A stretch of DNA of 64,000 bases. Source: Sphingobium sp. YR768. Its GTDB lineage: Bacteria > Pseudomonadota > Alphaproteobacteria > Sphingomonadales > Sphingomonadaceae. Each line of letters opens with the position of its first letter. Positions within the stretch are counted from its first letter, which is position 1. The notes beneath the pieces are model-generated. The model saw nothing but the letters and a program-made list of their open reading frames with translations, did not search any database and was not told the DNA's origin. Positions 9,367 through 18,978 of this stretch are shown in pieces. The position numbers and the translations under genes are program-made. Location of the stretch: positions 124,001 to 188,000 of the forward strand of contig NZ_FOGE01000001.1 in assembly GCF_900111125.1 (NCBI RefSeq), given 5' to 3'.

Positions 9367-10335
9367 TTAGCCTTCCTCGCCCTGAGCCGGCGCCTTGGCG
9401 CTGTCCGTCGCGCCGCCCGCCGTTCCACTTGCCGTCGCGCCGGTCGGCTTTTCCTCCACCTGCCCCTGTGGCAGGCGCAGGACGAAACGATCGGGATCGC
9501 GCATGTCGAACTTGACGATGCCCCGGCCGAGCAGCCGGTTGACGCCGTCCATGCGCGCGAAATTCACCAGCGCAGAGGCTGAATCCTTGTCACCCTCCGG
9601 CAGGGAAAGCGTCTCCCCCGACTGAAAGCGCAAGTCCCAGCGACGGTTCCCGACCCAGGTCGCGCCGGCCAGCATCGGCTTCAGCGCCGGGGCATTTTCC
9701 ATCAGCTTGTTGAGGCCCGCCGTCTGGAGATTGGCGCTGGGACCAACGACCAGAGGCAGGTCCGGCATGGCGCTGGCGGAGACAGACTGCAACACCACGC
9801 CCTGCACGTCGATCAGGTGCAACTGGCCTCCATGCTGCCACACGGCGACCGGATCGCGCTCGACAATGTCGACCACCAGCGTATCGGGCAGGCGGCGGGA
9901 AATGCGCGCATCCTTGACCCAGCCGAGTTTCAGCATTTCGCGCCGCACCTTTGGCAGGTCGAGCGCAAGCATGGAGCGATCCACCTGCCCCAGCGCGATA
10001 TTATAGACGGGCAGTTCGTCCATCCGCTCGACGCCGCGCACTTCGACCTTCTCGACCTCGAAACCGGCGCGGGCGGCGAGTTCCGCCGCCTGCTGGCGCG
10101 CCATGTCGGGCAGACCCATGTAGATGCCGATGCCGATGGCGACGCCGCCGAATATGCCGACGATCGCCCAACTCGCCATGCGTTGCAGCGTGGCTTCGCT
10201 GACGGGGAGCATTTCGAATAGCTGATCGACCCAGCTACGGCGCTTGAGCGCGCGGCCGCGACCGCCTTTCGTCGCCCTGCCCTTCGCGCTGCTCAGCCGT
10301 GCGGTGCCGCCGCGTCGGATGCGTGCTTCAGCCAT
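9367..10335 (-). CDS. ftsQ: cell division protein FtsQ
   Basis: Bitopic divisome protein of 322 aa. It has a basic cytoplasmic N-terminus (MAEARIRRGGTARL), one membrane segment (about residues 52-72, MASWAIVGIFGGVAIGIGIY), a POTRA domain (VEKVEVRGVERMDELPVYN) and the beta domain (ISRRLPDTLVVDIVERDPVAVWQ). The C-terminal tail is rich in Gly/Ala/Lys. It joins the early and late divisome by binding FtsL and its partner. It overlaps the end of ddlB by 8 bp. Confidence 0.95.
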   Translation of the reverse strand: MAEARIRRGGTARLSSAKGRATKGGRGRALKRRSWVDQLFEMLPVSEATLQRMASWAIVGIFGGVAIGIGIYMGLPDMARQQAAELAARAGFEVEKVEVRGVERMDELPVYNIALGQVDRSMLALDLPKVRREMLKLGWVKDARISRRLPDTLVVDIVERDPVAVWQHGGQLHLIDVQGVVLQSVSASAMPDLPLVVGPSANLQTAGLNKLMENAPALKPMLAGATWVGNRRWDLRFQSGETLSLPEGDKDSASALVNFARMDGVNRLLGRGIVKFDMRDPDRFVLRLPQGQVEEKPTGATASGTAGGATDSAKAPAQGEEG

Positions 10336-11278
10336 CCTTCTGTCCCCCGGCGCGGTTCAGCGCCTCCTCGACAATAGTCTCTACCAGCGTGGCATAGTCA
10401 ATGCCCAGCTTCGCCGCCTGTTCGGGGACGAGGCTGAGCGGCGTCATGCCCGGCTGGGTGTTGACCTCCAGCAGGTAGAGCCCTTCGATACCCTGTTCAT
10501 CGTCCCAGCGGAAGTCGGCGCGCGACGCGCCCTTGCAACCCAGCAGCTGGTGCGCGCGCAGCGCAATCGCCTTGCAGGCTTCACTGATCTCGGCGGGGAT
10601 GTCCGCCGGGCAGATATGGTCTGTCATGCCGTCGGTATATTTGGCGTCGAAATCATAGAAGCCGCTCTTGGGCCGCAATTCGGTGACGAGCAAAGCCTCA
10701 TCGCCCAGCACGGCAGTCGTGAGTTCGCGGCCGCGAATATAGGGTTCGGCCAGCAACTGCGGGAAATCCTGCCAGGGGCCGACGCTGTCGCGGGCGATGG
10801 GATTGCCATAATTGCCCTCCGCCGTGACGATGGCGACGCCGACCGAGCTGCCTTCATTGACAGGTTTCAGCACATAGGGACGCGGCAGCGGATCGGCCGT
10901 AAAGAGGCTTTCGCACTCCACGATATGGCCGCCGGGCATGGGGATGCCGTGCGGCAGCAGCGCCTGCTTGGTCAGTTGCTTGTCGATCGCGATGACCGAC
11001 GTGGCCAGGCCGCTATGGGTGTAGGTGAGGCCCATCAGGTCCATCATGCCCTGCACCGTGCCATCCTCGCCGGGAACGCCGTGGAGCGCGTTGAAGATCA
11101 CGTCGGCCTTCGTTTCAGCAAGGCGCGCAGCGACATTGCGGTCCATGTCGATCCGCGTGACGGTGTGCCCGCGCGATTCCAGTGCCTTGGCCACGCCCTC
11201 GCCCGACGACAGCGACACCGGCCGCTCCGCCGACCAGCCGCCCATCAGGACGGCGACATGCCAGGGGCCACGGGTCAT
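10328..11278 (-). CDS. ddlB: D-alanine--D-alanine ligase
   Basis: ATP-grasp ligase making D-Ala-D-Ala for the pentapeptide stem. The 316-aa protein is of usual length and carries HGVPGEDGTVQGMMDLMGLTYT, LKPVNEGSSVGV, DFRWDDE and LLEVNTQPGMTPLSLVPEQA, covering the substrate loop and the Mg-ATP ligands. It overlaps ftsQ downstream. A palindromic repeat separates it from murB upstream, so local processing between murB and ddlB is possible. Confidence 0.97.
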   Translation of the reverse strand: MTRGPWHVAVLMGGWSAERPVSLSSGEGVAKALESRGHTVTRIDMDRNVAARLAETKADVIFNALHGVPGEDGTVQGMMDLMGLTYTHSGLATSVIAIDKQLTKQALLPHGIPMPGGHIVECESLFTADPLPRPYVLKPVNEGSSVGVAIVTAEGNYGNPIARDSVGPWQDFPQLLAEPYIRGRELTTAVLGDEALLVTELRPKSGFYDFDAKYTDGMTDHICPADIPAEISEACKAIALRAHQLLGCKGASRADFRWDDEQGIEGLYLLEVNTQPGMTPLSLVPEQAAKLGIDYATLVETIVEEALNRAGGQKDG

Positions 11279-11299
11279 GCGATTTGCTCCAGACTAAAA

Positions 11300-11412
11300 C
11301 CGTTCGGGCTGAGCTTGTCGAAGCCCTGCCCTCCTTGAAGAAAAGTGCAGCCCCCTTCGACGCCGCCTGCGGCGTCGCTCAGGACAGGCTTCGACAGGCT
11401 CAGGGCGAACGG
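11300..11412. repeat. palindromic repeat, family A (CCGTTCG...CGAACGG)
   Basis: The outer arms CCGTTCGGGCTGAGCTTGTC and GACAGGCTCAGGGCGAACGG face each other, with a smaller CGACGCCGC/GCGGCGTCG stem inside. It is one of four copies in the window (also 20393, 39353 and 57277). It fills the murB-ddlB gap. Confidence 0.85.
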
Positions 11413-11426
11413 GTTGAGAGTATCGT

Positions 11427-12320
11427 TCATTTGCGCCCCACCCGCTGGATTTCCCATTCCAGTTCGACGCCGCTCTTTTCCTTCACGCGGCGGCGGACTT
11501 CTTCGCCCAGCGATTCGATGTCGCTGCTGGTGGCGTCGCCGGTGTTGAGCAGGAAATTGGTGTGCTTATCGCTCACCTGCGCGCCACCCAGAGCCAGGCC
11601 GCGACAACCCGCTTCGTCCACCAGCGCCCAGGCCTTGTGCCCGTCCGGATTCTTGAAGGTCGATCCGCCGGTCTTGCTGCGCAGCGGCTGGCTTTCCTCA
11701 CGCGCGGTGGCGATGCGGTCCATTTCCGCCTGTATCCCGGCCGGTTCGCCCGGTTCGCCCCGGAAAGTCGCGCTGACCACGACCGCGCCGTCGGTCAGGT
11801 TCGAATGGCGGTAGCTATAGTGCAGGTCGCTGTTGAGCAATGTCACCTGCTCGCCCGAACGCAGCACCAGATCGCATTCCACGAGGATATCGGCCGTTTC
11901 CCGGCCATAGGCGCCGCCGTTCATCCGCACGAAGCCGCCGACCGTGCCGGGGATGGAGCGCAGAAATTCAAGGCCCGCTATCCCCGCGTCCCGCGCCGTC
12001 GAGGAGACGAGGATGCCCGATGCGCCGCCGCCGCAGCGCAGCGTCGTGGCGTCCAGCGCCTCCACCTTCGCGAAGGGCTTGCCAAGGCGCACGACCACGC
12101 CCGGCACGCCGCCATCGCGCACGATGAGGTTGGAGCCAAGGCCCAGCGCCATCACCGGCATCGCCGGATCGAGCATGGCCATGAAATCGGACAGATCGTC
12201 GGCATCCTTCGGCTCGAACAGCCATTGCGCCGTGCCACCCGCCTTGAACCAGACGAGCGGGGCCAGCGGCGCATCGGCCTTTAGCGTGCCGCGAACGGGC
12301 GGGAGGGTGGAAGCCGTCAA
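11427..12320 (-). CDS. murB: UDP-N-acetylenolpyruvoylglucosamine reductase
   Basis: FAD enzyme that reduces UDP-GlcNAc-enolpyruvate to UDP-MurNAc with NADPH. FAD-binding stretches are visible: WFKAGGTAQWLFEP, ALGLGSNLIVRDGG and FLRSIPGTVGGFVRMNGGAYGRE. So is the C-terminal active-site part GSTFKNPDGHKAWALVDEAGC. I choose a TTG start at 12320 (reads M-TASTLPPVRG, 297 aa) because it overlaps the stop of the preceding 65-aa gene as TTGA and fits the family N-terminus. An in-frame GTG at 12335 is the alternative. Confidence 0.95.
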   Translation of the reverse strand: MTASTLPPVRGTLKADAPLAPLVWFKAGGTAQWLFEPKDADDLSDFMAMLDPAMPVMALGLGSNLIVRDGGVPGVVVRLGKPFAKVEALDATTLRCGGGASGILVSSTARDAGIAGLEFLRSIPGTVGGFVRMNGGAYGRETADILVECDLVLRSGEQVTLLNSDLHYSYRHSNLTDGAVVVSATFRGEPGEPAGIQAEMDRIATAREESQPLRSKTGGSTFKNPDGHKAWALVDEAGCRGLALGGAQVSDKHTNFLLNTGDATSSDIESLGEEVRRRVKEKSGVELEWEIQRVGRK

Positions 12321-12514
12321 GCGCGCATGCCCCACAGGTTCATCCAGCTCTTCACCGCCTTCATCCCCGCCTGCCCGGCATCATGGGCGGCAAGGTTGGT
12401 CCGGACCTGCTTCTGCGCGGCCTCCACCATGTCGCGCGCGACCTCCACGCCCTGCATCTGGGCGTCGATCATGCGCTTCTGCATTTCCAGACCGACGCTG
12501 AACAGTTCGAACAT
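12317..12514 (-). CDS. small hypothetical protein inside the dcw cluster, 65 aa
   Basis: A small ORF coupled on both sides. Its ATG (12514) shares one base with the murC stop (TGATG), and its TGA overlaps the murB TTG start. The product starts [19 protein letters not shown] and is one predicted amphipathic helix followed by a short second helix ending MNLWGMRA. There is no signal peptide, membrane segment or cysteine. The pattern recalls phasin-like or coiled-coil helices, but I cannot assign a family. Its fixed place between murC and murB suggests a role linked to precursor synthesis or division. Confidence 0.72.
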   Translation of the reverse strand: MFELFSVGLEMQKRMIDAQMQGVEVARDMVEAAQKQVRTNLAAHDAGQAGMKAVKSWMNLWGMRA

Positions 12515-13938
12515 CAGGCGGTTTCCTTCGCCTGCGCGACGGCCGTGGCAAGGCCCGCCGCCCATTTGGTGATGTCGCCCGCGCCAAGGCAGATGACCAT
12601 GTCGTCGGGCTGGATATCGGCGGCAATCGCCTTCGCCAGATCGTCCGCATCGGTGACGGTCGAGGCATGGCGATGACCGCGCCGCTTGAGCCCGGCGACC
12701 AGCGCGGCGCTGTCCACGCCCTCTATCGGCTGTTCGCCCGCGGTGTAGACCGGGGCGGCATAGACGACATCGGCGTCGTTGAAGGCCTGCTGGAATTCAT
12801 CCATCAGGTCGCGCAGGCGAGTGAAGCGGTGCGGCTGGACCACGGCGACGACGCGGCCTTTCGCGCCTTCGCGCGCGGCGGCGAGCACGGCCTTGATCTC
12901 GACCGGGTGGTGGCCATAATCGTCGATGACGGTGGCGATGCCGCCCGCAACGTCGATCTCGCCGACCTTGGTGAAGCGGCGCTTCACGCCGCCGAACTTG
13001 GCAAAGCCGGTCTGGATGGTCGCATCGTCAATGCCCATTTGCAGCGCGACGCCGATGGCGGCCATGGCGTTCAGCACATTGTGGCGGCCGGGCATCGGCA
13101 TTTCGATCCCCTCGATGCGGCGGATCGATCCGTCGCGTTCGCGGATCTGGATGTCGAAGCGGTTGCCGCCGGGAATGGGCTGGACATTTTCGCCGCGAAT
13201 GTCGGCCTGCGCCGAGAAGCCATAGGTGACGATGCGGCGATCCTGCACGCGCGGCAGGATGGCCTGCACTTCGGGATGATCGAGGCAGAGCATCGCCGCG
13301 CCATAGAAGGGCACATTGCCGACGAATTCGACGAAGGCGTCCTTCACCCGGTCGAAGCTGCCATAATGATCCAGATGTTCCGGATCGATATTGGTGACGA
13401 CCGCGATCGTGCCGTCGAGTCGCAGGAAGCTGCCGTCGCTCTCGTCGGCCTCCACGACCATCCAGTCGCTGTTGCCCAGACGCGCGTTGGAGCCATAGCT
13501 GTTGATGATGCCGCCATTGATGACGGTCGGATCGACGCCGCCCGCATCCAGCAGCGCCGCGACCATGGAGGTCGTCGTGGTCTTGCCATGCGTGCCTGCG
13601 ACCGCGACGGTCGATTTGAGGCGCATCAGTTCGGCCAGCATTTCGGCGCGGCGGATGACGGGGACGCGGGTTTCCAGCGCCAGTTCGACTTCGGGGTTGC
13701 CGCGCTTGATCGCGGTGGAGGTGACGACCACGGCGGCATCGCCCAGATTTTCGGCCTTGTGGCCGATCATCACCTTGATCCCCTTGGCGCGCAGCCCTTC
13801 CACGACATAGCCTTCGGCCACGTCGGACCCCTGCACGCTATAGCCCAGATTATGCATCACTTCGGCGATACCGGACATGCCGATGCCGCCGATACCGATG
13901 AAATGGATCGTGCCGATGTCGGTGCCGACACCCTTCAT
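12514..13938 (-). CDS. murC: UDP-N-acetylmuramate--L-alanine ligase
   Basis: Mur ligase adding L-Ala to UDP-MurNAc. The N-terminal Rossmann part is [23 protein letters not shown], the ATP loop is [17 protein letters not shown], and [23 protein letters not shown] and [12 protein letters not shown] are all present. The ATG at 13938 ([15 protein letters not shown], 474 aa) has GGAGGAATAGC just upstream. The frame is open to 14241, but that stretch crosses the palindromic repeat at 13945-14073 and is not protein-like. Confidence 0.97.
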   Translation of the reverse strand: MKGVGTDIGTIHFIGIGGIGMSGIAEVMHNLGYSVQGSDVAEGYVVEGLRAKGIKVMIGHKAENLGDAAVVVTSTAIKRGNPEVELALETRVPVIRRAEMLAELMRLKSTVAVAGTHGKTTTTSMVAALLDAGGVDPTVINGGIINSYGSNARLGNSDWMVVEADESDGSFLRLDGTIAVVTNIDPEHLDHYGSFDRVKDAFVEFVGNVPFYGAAMLCLDHPEVQAILPRVQDRRIVTYGFSAQADIRGENVQPIPGGNRFDIQIRERDGSIRRIEGIEMPMPGRHNVLNAMAAIGVALQMGIDDATIQTGFAKFGGVKRRFTKVGEIDVAGGIATVIDDYGHHPVEIKAVLAAAREGAKGRVVAVVQPHRFTRLRDLMDEFQQAFNDADVVYAAPVYTAGEQPIEGVDSAALVAGLKRRGHRHASTVTDADDLAKAIAADIQPDDMVICLGAGDITKWAAGLATAVAQAKETA

Positions 13939-13944
13939 GCTATT

Positions 13945-14073
13945 CCTCCCCAATATGGGGAGGGGGACCGCCGCGAAGCGGTGGTGGAGGGGGTTGCCCC
14001 CACGCGCCGCACCGGGAGGATAGCCCCCTCCGTCTGGCCTGCGGCCAGCCACCTCCCCGTGCCGGGGAGGGTT
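13945..14073. repeat. palindromic intergenic element between murG and murC
   Basis: CTCCCC-rich outer arms (CCTCCCCAATATGGGGAGGG; CCTCCCCGTGCCGGGGAGGG) enclose CCGCCGCGAAGCGGTGG and CCGTCTGGCCTGCGGCCAG stems. It fills the gap between murG and murC. It resembles the 681-811 element in having GA/CT-rich arms but differs in the inner sequence. Confidence 0.7.
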
Positions 14074-14086
14074 TTGAACATGGACA

Positions 14087-15268
14087 TCATGCAGGGACGC
14101 CCTGCAAATTGAGGCTGGTCGGCGTCGGGCCGACCGTGACCGGATCATTGACGATGGGCGCATGGCCGATGCTTTCGAGCAGATCGGCCATGTCGCGCGC
14201 GGCGTTGGGGCGCCCGCAATTGCGGGCGCGCCTGGCGGCATTTTGCAGCGCGCCGGGTTCCAGCGCCATTTTCTGCATCTGCTTGGCCAGTTCGACCGCG
14301 GTGAAGCGGGCCTGCGGGATGGTGCGGGCGCCGCCGGCCTCGGTCATTTCCCTGGCATTGGCGGTCTGGTGATCGTCCATCGCGCTGGGCAGCGGGATGA
14401 GGATCGCCGGGCGGCCCGCGCAGGTGAGTTCGGCCAACGTGGAGGCCCCTGCCCGCGCGATCACCAGATGCGACCAGCCGAGCTTTTCGGGCACATCGTT
14501 GAAATAGGTGGCGAGGTCGGCGGGGATTTCCATCTCCGCATAGACTTTGCGGACGCGCTCAATGTCCTCGGCGCGGCATTGCTGCGTGACTTGCAGGCGG
14601 CGACGCAGTGCGATGGGCAGCATCGACAGGCCTTCGGGCACGACGCTGGACAGGATGGAGGCGCCCTGACTGCCGCCGATCACCAGCACGCGGAAGACGC
14701 TTTCGTCGGTCAGCGCGGGGAATTCCTCCTCGCGCAACTGCTTCACTTCCTCGCGCACCGGATTGCCGATCAGGTGAACCTTGCCCGCATAGCCGCTCTT
14801 GAGCCGCTGGACGTCGGGATAGGCGGTGGCGATGGCGTCGACCCGGCCGGAGAGCAGGCGGTTGACGCGCCCCAGCACGGCATTCTGCTCATGAATGGCG
14901 GTCGGGATGCCATCGGCCAGCGCGCCCAGCAAAGCGGGCATGGCGGGATAGCCGCCGAAACCGACGACAGCGGTCGGGCGGAAGGTTTCGTTGAGGCGGC
15001 GGGCCATGGCGCGACCGGCCAGGATCGCCTTCAGCGCGCCGGGCCAGCTTGCCGGATTCTTGGTCATGCGGCCGGCAGGCATGACATGGACCTGCGCCCG
15101 ATTGTCCGGTGCATGATCGAAGATGCCGGGGATCTTCGCGCCGCGCTCATCGGTGACGAGGGCGACATGATGGCCGCGCGCCATCAACTCCTCCGCCACG
15201 GCATGGGCTGGAATCATATGACCCCCCGTCCCGCCGGCGGCGAGGACGAAGTGACGGGAAATGCTCAT
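14087..15268 (-). CDS. murG: UDP-N-acetylglucosamine--N-acetylmuramyl-(pentapeptide) pyrophosphoryl-undecaprenol N-acetylglucosamine transferase
   Basis: GT28 glycosyltransferase that turns lipid I into lipid II on the inner face of the membrane. Motifs: [20 protein letters not shown] at the N-terminus, [42 protein letters not shown], and [25 protein letters not shown] for UDP-GlcNAc binding. The start chosen is the ATG at 15268 (393 aa), which overlaps the ftsW stop as ATGA; an ATG 12 nt upstream is possible. The C-terminal tail ends NLQGVPA. Confidence 0.97.
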   Translation of the reverse strand: MSISRHFVLAAGGTGGHMIPAHAVAEELMARGHHVALVTDERGAKIPGIFDHAPDNRAQVHVMPAGRMTKNPASWPGALKAILAGRAMARRLNETFRPTAVVGFGGYPAMPALLGALADGIPTAIHEQNAVLGRVNRLLSGRVDAIATAYPDVQRLKSGYAGKVHLIGNPVREEVKQLREEEFPALTDESVFRVLVIGGSQGASILSSVVPEGLSMLPIALRRRLQVTQQCRAEDIERVRKVYAEMEIPADLATYFNDVPEKLGWSHLVIARAGASTLAELTCAGRPAILIPLPSAMDDHQTANAREMTEAGGARTIPQARFTAVELAKQMQKMALEPGALQNAARRARNCGRPNAARDMADLLESIGHAPIVNDPVTVGPTPTSLNLQGVPA

Positions 15269-16488
15269 CGACCACTCCATTTGACGACCGTGTGCCGACC
15301 CATGAAGGGGTTGCGCCGCGTGAATGCGAGCAGCAGGCCGACGCCGATACAAAGCGCCAGCATAGAGGAGCCACCGTAGCTGATAAAGGGCAGCGTCATG
15401 CCCTTCGACGGAAATATCTGCGCATTGACGCCCATATTGATGATCGCCTGAAGTCCAAATTGCGTGGTGAGGCCGGCGGCGGCGAGGATGGTGAAATTAT
15501 CCTCCTCGTCCAGCAGGCGCAGCAGAACGCGCACCACGATGGCAAGATAGACGCAAGCGATGGCGATGCAGGCGAGCAGGCCGAACTCCTCCCCGATCAC
15601 CGAGAAGATATAGTCGGTATGCGCTTCGGGCAGGCGGAACTTGTTCTGGCCGCCGCCCGGCCCGACGCCGGTGAAGCCGCCATGGGTGATGGTGCGGAAG
15701 GCAAGGTCCGTCTGGTCCGGGCCGGTGTCCATCTGCACGCCGATGCCGAGGAAGTCGTTGATGCGCTGACGGCCATTTTCATAGAACATGTAGACGCCGA
15801 CCAGGCCCGCAAGGCCCATGCCGCCCAGCATCGCGATCCAGCGCATTTCAAGGCCCGACAGCAGTAACAGACAACCCCAGCAGGCGAGGAAGATCACCGT
15901 CTGGCCAAAGTCCGGCTGGCGCATCAGGATCGCCGCGATCAGCAGCGTCATCGCGCCGGTCAGCGGCATGACGGGCAGATTCTGGTCCTTGGCGCGCAAC
16001 GACAGCAGCCAGGCCAGCGTCACCACATAAGCGGGCTTCAGAAATTCCGAGGGCTGGAAACGGAAGCCGGGCAGGTCGATCCAGCGCTTCGCGCCGTTCA
16101 CCGTGCTGCCCAGGATCGGCACGAACAGCAGCATCAGAAAGAAGAAGGCGCACAGGAAAATCGCCAGCCGCCGCGCCTGTGGCCGGGGCAGCATGGAGAT
16201 GACCAGCATGATCGGCAGGCCGATGAAGACCCACATCAACTGGCGGTAGAAATAGATCAGCGGGTTGACCGCAACCGAGGCCGTCGACCGGTCGATCGCG
16301 GCGACCGGCGACGCGGCGGCGACGGCCACCAGCCCGATCGCCATCAGCGCGACGATCAGCGACAGGAGGACGCGGTCGATTTCCCAGAACCAGATGGCGA
16401 GCGCCGTTCGCTCACGCGGGACGGTGCGGGCGCGGAAGCCCTTCACCAGTTCACCAGCCCTGAACATTCTCGTCCCTTCCCTGCTCAT
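15265..16488 (-). CDS. ftsW: peptidoglycan glycosyltransferase FtsW
   Basis: SEDS-family membrane glycosyltransferase of the divisome, working with FtsI. About ten hydrophobic segments are visible, with signatures AKRWIDLPGFRFQPSEFLKPAYV, GFTGVGPGGGQNKFRLPEAHTDYIFSVIGEEFG and the C-terminal GMTLPFISYGGSSMLAL. The frame opens with TTG at 16503; the ATG at 16488 (MSREGTRMFRAGEL) follows a G-rich ribosome site, and another ATG at 16467 is also possible. The stop overlaps murG. Confidence 0.95.
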   Translation of the reverse strand: MSREGTRMFRAGELVKGFRARTVPRERTALAIWFWEIDRVLLSLIVALMAIGLVAVAAASPVAAIDRSTASVAVNPLIYFYRQLMWVFIGLPIMLVISMLPRPQARRLAIFLCAFFFLMLLFVPILGSTVNGAKRWIDLPGFRFQPSEFLKPAYVVTLAWLLSLRAKDQNLPVMPLTGAMTLLIAAILMRQPDFGQTVIFLACWGCLLLLSGLEMRWIAMLGGMGLAGLVGVYMFYENGRQRINDFLGIGVQMDTGPDQTDLAFRTITHGGFTGVGPGGGQNKFRLPEAHTDYIFSVIGEEFGLLACIAIACVYLAIVVRVLLRLLDEEDNFTILAAAGLTTQFGLQAIINMGVNAQIFPSKGMTLPFISYGGSSMLALCIGVGLLLAFTRRNPFMGRHTVVKWSGR

Positions 16489-16514
16489 GCCCTGCCCCCG
16501 CAACAGCCACGACG

Positions 16515-17900
16515 TTATTCAAGTGCGTTCACGGCCGCGGCGAAGGCATCGCCGCGCGCCTCGAAATCCCGGAACTGATCGAAACTGGCGCAGGCCGGCG
16601 ACAGCAGCACGACATCGCCCGGCCGGGCGATCCGCGCGGCACGCCGGACGGCGGCGCTTAGCATTTCGCTGTCATCCACCGCCATATGGGGGCGCAGCAA
16701 GTCGGCGAACATATGCCCCGCTTCGCCGATGGTGTAGGCGTGGGCGATGTTCGCATAATGGGGGACGCATTCGTCCAGATTGTCCGACTTGGCGACGCCG
16801 CCCAGTATCCAGTGGATACGGGGCTTGCCATCCTTGGCTGGCCATGCGGCCAGCGCCGGCGCGGTCGAGGCGGCATTGGTCGCCTTGCTGTCATTGACGT
16901 AGAGGACACCGTTGAGCGTGCGGACGGCCTGCATTCGGTGGGGGAGCGAGGCGTAGGTTTTTAGCGCCTCACTTATATCCACCTCTGCGACCCCCAACGC
17001 CGAACAAGTCAAAATCGACGCTATGGCGTTCTCAGCGTTATGCGGCCCTTGCAGTGCTGGCCAATCCTTCTGAGTGCTCAGATGGTCGCGAGCAGCCGTC
17101 TGCCCGCTCTCGTCAAAAGCACCCCAAAGTTCATAGGGATCGCTGACGTCATCATTATAATTGGTCCAGATTTGATACTGATGCTGCTCTGCAAGCTGAT
17201 GATATAATTTCTGCCCAAATTCCGTATGCCAATTCAGGACACCGACATGAGGCGGCTTCATCATGTCAAACAGCCGAAGCTTCGACGCGACATAACCTTC
17301 GAACCCATCATAGCGATCCAGATGATCGGGCGTGATGTTGAGCAGCACCGCGACATCGCAGTCGAGGCTGTGGGTCAGGTCGATCTGATAGCTGGACAGT
17401 TCCAGCACATAGACGCCCACGCCGTGGAGGTTCGGCTCCAGCGGCGGCTGGCTGAGGATCGGCAGGCCGATATTGCCGCCCATCACCGTGGGATAGCCCG
17501 CCTGCTGAATGATATGGTGGATCAGCGCCGTGGTGGTCGACTTGCCATTGGTGCCGGTGATGCCGACGACCTTGTGCGGCGGCAGCGTCGGGCGGGCGAG
17601 CGCGAACAGTTCGATATCGCCGATGATCGGCACCCCGGCCAGCTTCGCGCGCATGGCGATGGGGTGGCGATTGAGCGGCACGCCCGGCGACACGACGATG
17701 CCGTCGAAACCGGCCAGATCGATCTCCATCGGATCGCCCAGCTCCGCCTTGTCCGCGACGAGGGCGCGCGCTTCTTCCCGGCTGTCCCACGCCACGACGC
17801 GCGCGCCGCTGGCCACCAGCGTGTCGACGGTGGCGAGACCGGAACGCGCCAGCCCCAGCACGGCATAGGTCTTGCCCTTGAACGCTTCCGAAACGATCAT
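16515..17900 (-). CDS. murD: UDP-N-acetylmuramoylalanine--D-glutamate ligase
   Basis: Mur ligase adding D-Glu. It has VLGLARSGLATVDTLVASGARVVAWD, GIVVSPGVPLNRHP, the ATP loop GITGTNGKSTTTALI, NITPDHLDRYDG and VNDSKATNAASTAPAL, with usual length (461 aa). Oddity: the stretch encoded at about 16960-17290 (from LFDMMKPPHVGVLNW to VAEVDISEALKTYASL) is clearly poorer in G+C (about 52% by hand count for 16981-17280) than the rest of the gene. It also uses different codons, as if a middle segment had been replaced by recombination. All catalytic motifs remain. Confidence 0.96.
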   Translation of the reverse strand: MIVSEAFKGKTYAVLGLARSGLATVDTLVASGARVVAWDSREEARALVADKAELGDPMEIDLAGFDGIVVSPGVPLNRHPIAMRAKLAGVPIIGDIELFALARPTLPPHKVVGITGTNGKSTTTALIHHIIQQAGYPTVMGGNIGLPILSQPPLEPNLHGVGVYVLELSSYQIDLTHSLDCDVAVLLNITPDHLDRYDGFEGYVASKLRLFDMMKPPHVGVLNWHTEFGQKLYHQLAEQHQYQIWTNYNDDVSDPYELWGAFDESGQTAARDHLSTQKDWPALQGPHNAENAIASILTCSALGVAEVDISEALKTYASLPHRMQAVRTLNGVLYVNDSKATNAASTAPALAAWPAKDGKPRIHWILGGVAKSDNLDECVPHYANIAHAYTIGEAGHMFADLLRPHMAVDDSEMLSAAVRRAARIARPGDVVLLSPACASFDQFRDFEARGDAFAAAVNALE

Positions 17901-17904
17901 GCGC

Positions 17905-18978
17905 TTACCTCAGCTTCAGCGTAGCAAGGCCGGCGAGCGCCAGCACGAAGGCGATGATCCAGAAACGGATCACCACGGTCGGCTCGGCCCAGCCAAGCTG
18001 TTCGAAATGATGGTGGATCGGCGCCATCTTGAACACGCGCTTGCCGGTCCGCTTGTAGAAGAAGACCTGGATGATGACGCTCATCGCTTCGACCACGAAC
18101 AGGCCGCCGATAATGCCCAGCACGATTTCATGATGGGCGGTGACGGCGATCACGCCGATCGTGCCGCCCAGCGCGAGGCTGCCGGTGTCGCCCATAAAGA
18201 CGGCGGCGGGCGGCGCGTTGAACCAGAGGAAAGCAAGGCCCGACCCGATGATCGCGCCGCACAGGATCGTGAGGTTGCCCGCGCCCGGCACATGGGGGAT
18301 GCCCAGATATTGGGCGAAGTCGGCGCGACCCACCAGATAGACGATCGCCATGAAGGCCATGCAGGCGATGATGACCGGCATGGTGGCCAGACCGTCGAGC
18401 CCGTCGGTCAGGTTCACCGCATTGCCGAACGCCACGATGACGAAGGCGGCGAAGCAGAAATAGAAGGGCCCAAGCTCGATCGCGGGACCGTTATAGAAAG
18501 GCACATAGAGCGCGGTATTGCCATGCTGGTGCACGATCATCCACGCCGCGACGCCCGCGATCAGAAATTCGAACAGCAGCCGCATCTTGCCCGACAGGCC
18601 CTTATGACTGGCCTTCGTCACCTTGTCATAATCGTCCAGGAAGCCGATCGCGCCGAAGCCCAAGGTCACGAACAGACAGGCCCAGACATAGGTGGAACTA
18701 AGGTCCATCCACAGCAGCACCGACACGACCATGGAGGTCAGGATCATCAACCCGCCCATGGTCGGCGTGCCACGCTTGGCAAGGTGGCTTTGCGGGCCAT
18801 CGTCGCGGATCGGTTGCCCCTTGCCCTGACGCACGCGCAGCCAGCCGATGAATTTGGGACCGATGACGAGACCGATGATCAGCGCGGTGAAGATCGCCGC
18901 GCCGGCACGGAAGGACAGATAGCGGATGAGATTGAAAATCCCCGCAAAATCCAGAGTCTGGGCCAGCCAGTATAGCAT
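17905..18978 (-). CDS. mraY: phospho-N-acetylmuramoyl-pentapeptide-transferase
   Basis: Integral membrane enzyme (357 aa, about ten membrane segments) that moves phospho-MurNAc-pentapeptide to undecaprenyl phosphate, giving lipid I. Family motifs seen: [58 protein letters not shown] and [10 protein letters not shown]. The start shares one base with the murF stop (TAATG), indicating coupling. Confidence 0.98.
   Translation of the reverse strand: MLYWLAQTLDFAGIFNLIRYLSFRAGAAIFTALIIGLVIGPKFIGWLRVRQGKGQPIRDDGPQSHLAKRGTPTMGGLMILTSMVVSVLLWMDLSSTYVWACLFVTLGFGAIGFLDDYDKVTKASHKGLSGKMRLLFEFLIAGVAAWMIVHQHGNTALYVPFYNGPAIELGPFYFCFAAFVIVAFGNAVNLTDGLDGLATMPVIIACMAFMAIVYLVGRADFAQYLGIPHVPGAGNLTILCGAIIGSGLAFLWFNAPPAAVFMGDTGSLALGGTIGVIAVTAHHEIVLGIIGGLFVVEAMSVIIQVFFYKRTGKRVFKMAPIHHHFEQLGWAEPTVVIRFWIIAFVLALAGLATLKLR

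Noticed and set aside
12667-14112. 481-aa plus-strand open frame opposite murC
   Set aside because: Fully antisense to murC, His/Asp/Gly/Arg-rich composition of a high-GC shadow frame, and no family likeness.
13939-14241. N-terminal extension of murC
   Set aside because: It would translate a palindromic repeat; ATG 13938 has an excellent ribosome site and fits MurC proteins.
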